Below are positions 61,357 through 64,000 of a DNA stretch of 64,000 bases, piece by piece. The stretch lies in contig NZ_MLYO01000081.1 in assembly GCF_001866665.1 (NCBI RefSeq), positions 1 to 64,000 of the forward strand, in the 5' to 3' direction. The position numbers and the translations under genes are program-made. A model generated the notes under the pieces. The model did no database searches. It was not told the DNA's origin and saw only the letters and a program-made list of their open reading frames with translations. Each line of letters begins with the position of its first letter. The first letter of the stretch is position 1. This stretch comes from Streptomyces monashensis. Lineage in GTDB: Bacteria; Actinomycetota; Actinomycetes; Streptomycetales; Streptomycetaceae.

Positions 61357-62565
61357 ATGCCCATCGCCCTGTTCGTCCTGGGCCTCACCATCTTCGGCCT
61401 CGGCACCACCGAGTTCATGATCGCGGGCCTGCTGCCCGAGCTGGCCGACGCCTTCGATGTGACGGTCCCCCAGGCGGGCCATCTCATCTCGCTCTTCGCC
61501 GTCGGCGTGACCGTCGGCGCCCCGCTGATCACCGTGCTGGCCTCCCGCGTTCCCCGCAAGGCCACCCTGGTCACCCTGCTGACGATCTTCCTCGCCGGTG
61601 AGCTGGTCGCCGCGACCGCGCAGAGCTACGGCGTGCTCATGGCCGCCCGCCTCATCACCGCCGTCGCACACGGCTCGTTCTTCGGCATCGGTGCCGTCGT
61701 CGCCGCCTCGCTGGTGGAGCCGGCCAAACGCGCCCGGGCCATCGCCATCATGTTCGGCGGCCTGACCATCGCCACCATCGCGGGCGCCCCGCTCGGCGCG
61801 TTCCTCGGCCAGCACTTCGGCTGGCGGGCCCCCTTCTGGGCCGTCTTCGCCATCGGCGTCATCGGCCTCGTCGGCGTCATCGCCCTGATCCCGCACCAGC
61901 CCCGCGAGCAGGGCGCGAGCCTGCGCGGCGAGCTGACTGCCTTCCGCCGCGTCAACGTGTGGCTGGCGCTGGCCACCACTCTCCTCAGCCAAGCCGCCCT
62001 GTACGCCGCGTACACCTACGTCACCCCGCTGCTCACCGACATCACCGGCTTCCGCGAGAGCGCCGTGCCCTTCCTGCTGACCCTCTTCGGCGTCGGCACG
62101 TTCTGCGGCAGCTGGCTCGGCGGCAAGTTCGCCGACCGCAACCTGATGCGCACCCTGTGGGTCGGCATGATCCTGCTCGGCGGAATGCTGCTGCTCTTCC
62201 AGGTCTCCGCGCACAACAAGGCGGCCATGGTCGTCACCCTCGCAGCCTTCGGTGTCGCCAGCTTCCTCATCAACCCGGGCCTGCAGACGCGGGTGATGAA
62301 CGAGGCGGGCGACGCCCCCTCGCTGGCCAGCGCCGGCAACATCTCGGCCTTCAACATCGGCAACGCGGTGGGCCCGTGGACCGCGGGCCTGGCCATCGCC
62401 GGCGGCCACGGCTACCTCTCCCCTGCCTGGGTCGGCGTGGCATTCGCCGCCGCAGCCCTGATCACCGCACTGGCCTCCACCGCCCGCGACGCCTCCGCCC
62501 GCCGCGCCGCCGACGCACCCGCCCCGGCCGAGGCCGTCTCCGCCTCCGCGGCCGCCCAGCGGTGA
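61357..62565 (+). CDS. MFS drug-efflux transporter (DHA1, CmlR/AraJ-like)
   Basis: Protein of 402 residues with 12 predicted membrane spans. N-terminal FVLGLTIFGLGTTEFMIAGL, then AGHLISLFAVGVTVGAPLI, RLITAVAHGSFFGIGAVVAA and AIMFGGLTIATIAGAPLG are the DHA1 signatures. It is a proton-driven exporter in the plasma membrane. In this context it probably exports the cluster product or gives resistance to it. The C-terminus is a short Ala-rich tail. Confidence 0.9.
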   Translation: MPIALFVLGLTIFGLGTTEFMIAGLLPELADAFDVTVPQAGHLISLFAVGVTVGAPLITVLASRVPRKATLVTLLTIFLAGELVAATAQSYGVLMAARLITAVAHGSFFGIGAVVAASLVEPAKRARAIAIMFGGLTIATIAGAPLGAFLGQHFGWRAPFWAVFAIGVIGLVGVIALIPHQPREQGASLRGELTAFRRVNVWLALATTLLSQAALYAAYTYVTPLLTDITGFRESAVPFLLTLFGVGTFCGSWLGGKFADRNLMRTLWVGMILLGGMLLLFQVSAHNKAAMVVTLAAFGVASFLINPGLQTRVMNEAGDAPSLASAGNISAFNIGNAVGPWTAGLAIAGGHGYLSPAWVGVAFAAAALITALASTARDASARRAADAPAPAEAVSASAAAQR

Positions 62566-62611
62566 CCCCGTCGCGTCCCTGACACCACCCCAGCCGCCGA
62601 AGGGAATTCCC

Positions 62612-62797
62612 GTGCCCGTCGTCAACGTCGCCCTCTGGAAGGGCAACACCACCGACCAGCGCCGCCAACTCGTCACCGAGCTGACCGACTCCGTCGCTCG
62701 CATCGCCAACTGCCCCGAAGAGGCCGTCACCGTCATCGTCACCGAAGTCGAGACGGACCACTGGGGCAAGGGCGGCCGCCTGGCGAGCGAGCTGTAG
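62612..62797 (+). CDS. 4-oxalocrotonate tautomerase-like protein
   Basis: A 61-residue protein from GTG 62612 with GAAGGGAA upstream. After Met removal Pro1 (MPVVNVALWKGNTTDQR) is the catalytic base of the tautomerase family; CPEEAVTVIVTEVETDHWGK is the second half. It acts as a hexamer on enol/keto acids. Placed between an exporter and an FAD oxidoreductase, it probably belongs to the cluster. Residue 11-type Arg positions are shifted, so specificity is unclear. Confidence 0.85.
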   Translation: MPVVNVALWKGNTTDQRRQLVTELTDSVARIANCPEEAVTVIVTEVETDHWGKGGRLASEL

Positions 62798-62833
62798 GCA
62801 CACCGGGACCGGCCGATCGAGGAGCAGACGACG

Positions 62834-64000
62834 ATGGAGCAAGGCAGACAAGCAGCGCCGACCGTACAGCCGGGCGACCCCCGCTATGCGGTGCTCACCA
62901 GCGGCATCAACCAGCGCTGGCAGGCCGCCCCCGGCCGGATCCGACTACCTCGCACCACCGCCGAGACCGTCGCGGCGGTCCAGGACGCGGTGGACGCGGA
63001 CGCCCGCCTGTCGGTGCGCAGCGGCGGGCACTGCTTCGAGGACTTCGTCTTCCACCCCGGCGTCGAGGCGCTGCTCGACATGTCCGCGATGAACACCGTC
63101 GTGTACGACGAGGAGCACAGCGCCTTCTCGGTCGGCCCCGGGGCTCGGCTGCTCGATGTCTACGAGGCCCTCTTCCTGGGCTGGGGCGTGACCGTGCCGG
63201 GCGGGGTGTGCGCCACGGTCGGCGCGGGCGGGCATGTGGCGGGCGGCGGCTACGGCCTGCTGTCCCGCTCGCTCGGCCTGGTCGTCGATCACCTTTACGG
63301 CGTCGAGGTCGTCGTCGTGGACGCCGCGGGCCGGGCCCGCGCGGTGGTGGCGACCCGCGAGGACTCCGGGGCGCTCGGCGATCTGTGGTGGGCGCACACG
63401 GGCGGGGGTGGCGGCAGCCTCGGCGTCGTGACGCGCTATTTCTTCCGCAGCCGTACGGCCCGGGGTCCGGCCCCCGTCGACGCGCTGCCCAAGCCGCCCG
63501 CCGAGGTGCTGGTCAGCGCGGTGGCCCTGCCCTGGGACCGGCTGACCCCGAAGGGTTTCGCCGGGCTCCTCGGCGCGTACGGCGCCTGGCACGAGGAGCA
63601 CATCGCCCCGGGTTCCCCCGAATCCGCCCTGGGCAGCCTGCTGATGCTCAACCATCGCGCCAACGGCACGGTCGGCATGCTCACGCAGGTCGACGCCACC
63701 GTGCCCGACGCGCAGAAGCTCCTCGACGGCTATCTCGACCGGATCGCCGACGCCGCGGGCGTGCGGCCGCAGCCTGTCCACAGCCCGGTCGGCGAGTTCG
63801 GCCCGATGCCCGAACTGCTGCGCCCCAAGCGGCTGCCGTGGCTCACCGCCGCCCGCTACATCGGCACCAACACCCCGGTCCTCAACGACCCGACACTGCG
63901 CGGCAAGCACAAGTCCGCGTACGCGCGCACCGCCCTGACCGAGGAGCAGCTGCACACGGTGCACACGCACCTCACCCGCGTCCGCCCCGGCGAGCGGCCC
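62834..64000 (+). CDS. Berberine-bridge-type FAD oxidoreductase, bicovalent (3' end outside the window)
   Basis: Open frame from ATG 62834 (GAGGAGCAG upstream) to the window end, 389 codons so far. RLSVRSGGHCFEDFVFHPGV carries the His that can bind FAD at C8-alpha, and VPGGVCATVGAGGHVAGGGY carries the Cys for C6, so a bicovalent FAD is likely. YGLLSRSLGLVVDHLYGVEV and WAHTGGGGGSLGVVTRYFFR complete the FAD domain. These enzymes oxidise alcohols or C-N bonds with O2. It is only 36 bp past the tautomerase and likely the last or next-to-last step of the pathway. Confidence 0.85.
   Translation, partial: MEQGRQAAPTVQPGDPRYAVLTSGINQRWQAAPGRIRLPRTTAETVAAVQDAVDADARLSVRSGGHCFEDFVFHPGVEALLDMSAMNTVVYDEEHSAFSVGPGARLLDVYEALFLGWGVTVPGGVCATVGAGGHVAGGGYGLLSRSLGLVVDHLYGVEVVVVDAAGRARAVVATREDSGALGDLWWAHTGGGGGSLGVVTRYFFRSRTARGPAPVDALPKPPAEVLVSAVALPWDRLTPKGFAGLLGAYGAWHEEHIAPGSPESALGSLLMLNHRANGTVGMLTQVDATVPDAQKLLDGYLDRIADAAGVRPQPVHSPVGEFGPMPELLRPKRLPWLTAARYIGTNTPVLNDPTLRGKHKSAYARTALTEEQLHTVHTHLTRVRPGERP

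Noticed and set aside
1..64000. tRNA, rRNA genes or CRISPR arrays
   Set aside because: No cloverleaf with conserved T-loop and CCA-end context was seen, and no regularly spaced direct repeats.

Overview
The window is very GC-rich, uses GTG starts often, and carries families typical of Streptomyces: LanB/LanC, HbpS-like protein, MAB_1171c family membrane protein, EF-hand protein and many TetR, MarR, LysR and XRE regulators. No core housekeeping genes, rRNA or tRNA were seen. It reads as an accessory chromosome-arm region of a Streptomyces or close relative.

Bases 1-21.6 kb are a gene graveyard with a few intact islands. Intact-looking genes include a partial antitoxin, a Fic protein, a nicotinamidase, a divergent Baeyer-Villiger monooxygenase / Rieske oxygenase pair, a VOC protein, a lipoprotein, several small secreted proteins and an EF-hand protein. 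Between them lie remnants of ISL3, IS1182, IS630 and IS3 transposases and truncated genes joined end to end. At three junctions (about 3.62, 15.35 and 17.32 kb) two divergently oriented genes meet with both N-termini and their shared promoter region missing.

Bases 21.6-46.9 kb hold mostly intact genes: a DsbA-like oxidoreductase, GNAT, MscS channel, alpha/beta hydrolase with divergent TetR and a perfect operator palindrome, LysE exporter, ornithine cyclodeaminase-like protein, aminoglycoside phosphotransferase, and a GlxA-type regulator divergent from an isochorismatase. Two loci stand out. At 23.6-27.8 kb, two near-identical tandem small peptides, a membrane M50 protease with an N-terminal PqqD-like (RRE) segment, a secreted protein sharing a motif with the peptides, and a divergent XRE regulator form what looks like an uncharacterised peptide-processing system. 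At 43.0-46.9 kb, XRE, ImmA/IrrE-like metalloprotease, MAB_1171c-type membrane protein and amidase genes form a tight operon.

Bases 47.2-51.9 kb are a compact class I lanthipeptide cluster (lanC, full-length lanB, and a 50-codon lanA with an FDLD leader box and a roughly 12-residue two-Cys core). Its own transporter, protease and immunity genes are not present.

Bases 52.1-64.0 kb are a probable small-molecule gene cluster: MarR, flavin reductase, cyclic amidohydrolase, acyl-CoA-dehydrogenase-fold flavoenzyme, PrpF isomerase, AsnB and a bicupin, mostly in overlapping genes on the minus strand, followed by TetR, HbpS/GlcG-like protein, MFS exporter, 4-oxalocrotonate tautomerase-like enzyme and a berberine-bridge-type FAD oxidoreductase that runs off the end. 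The product is not predictable from sequence alone.
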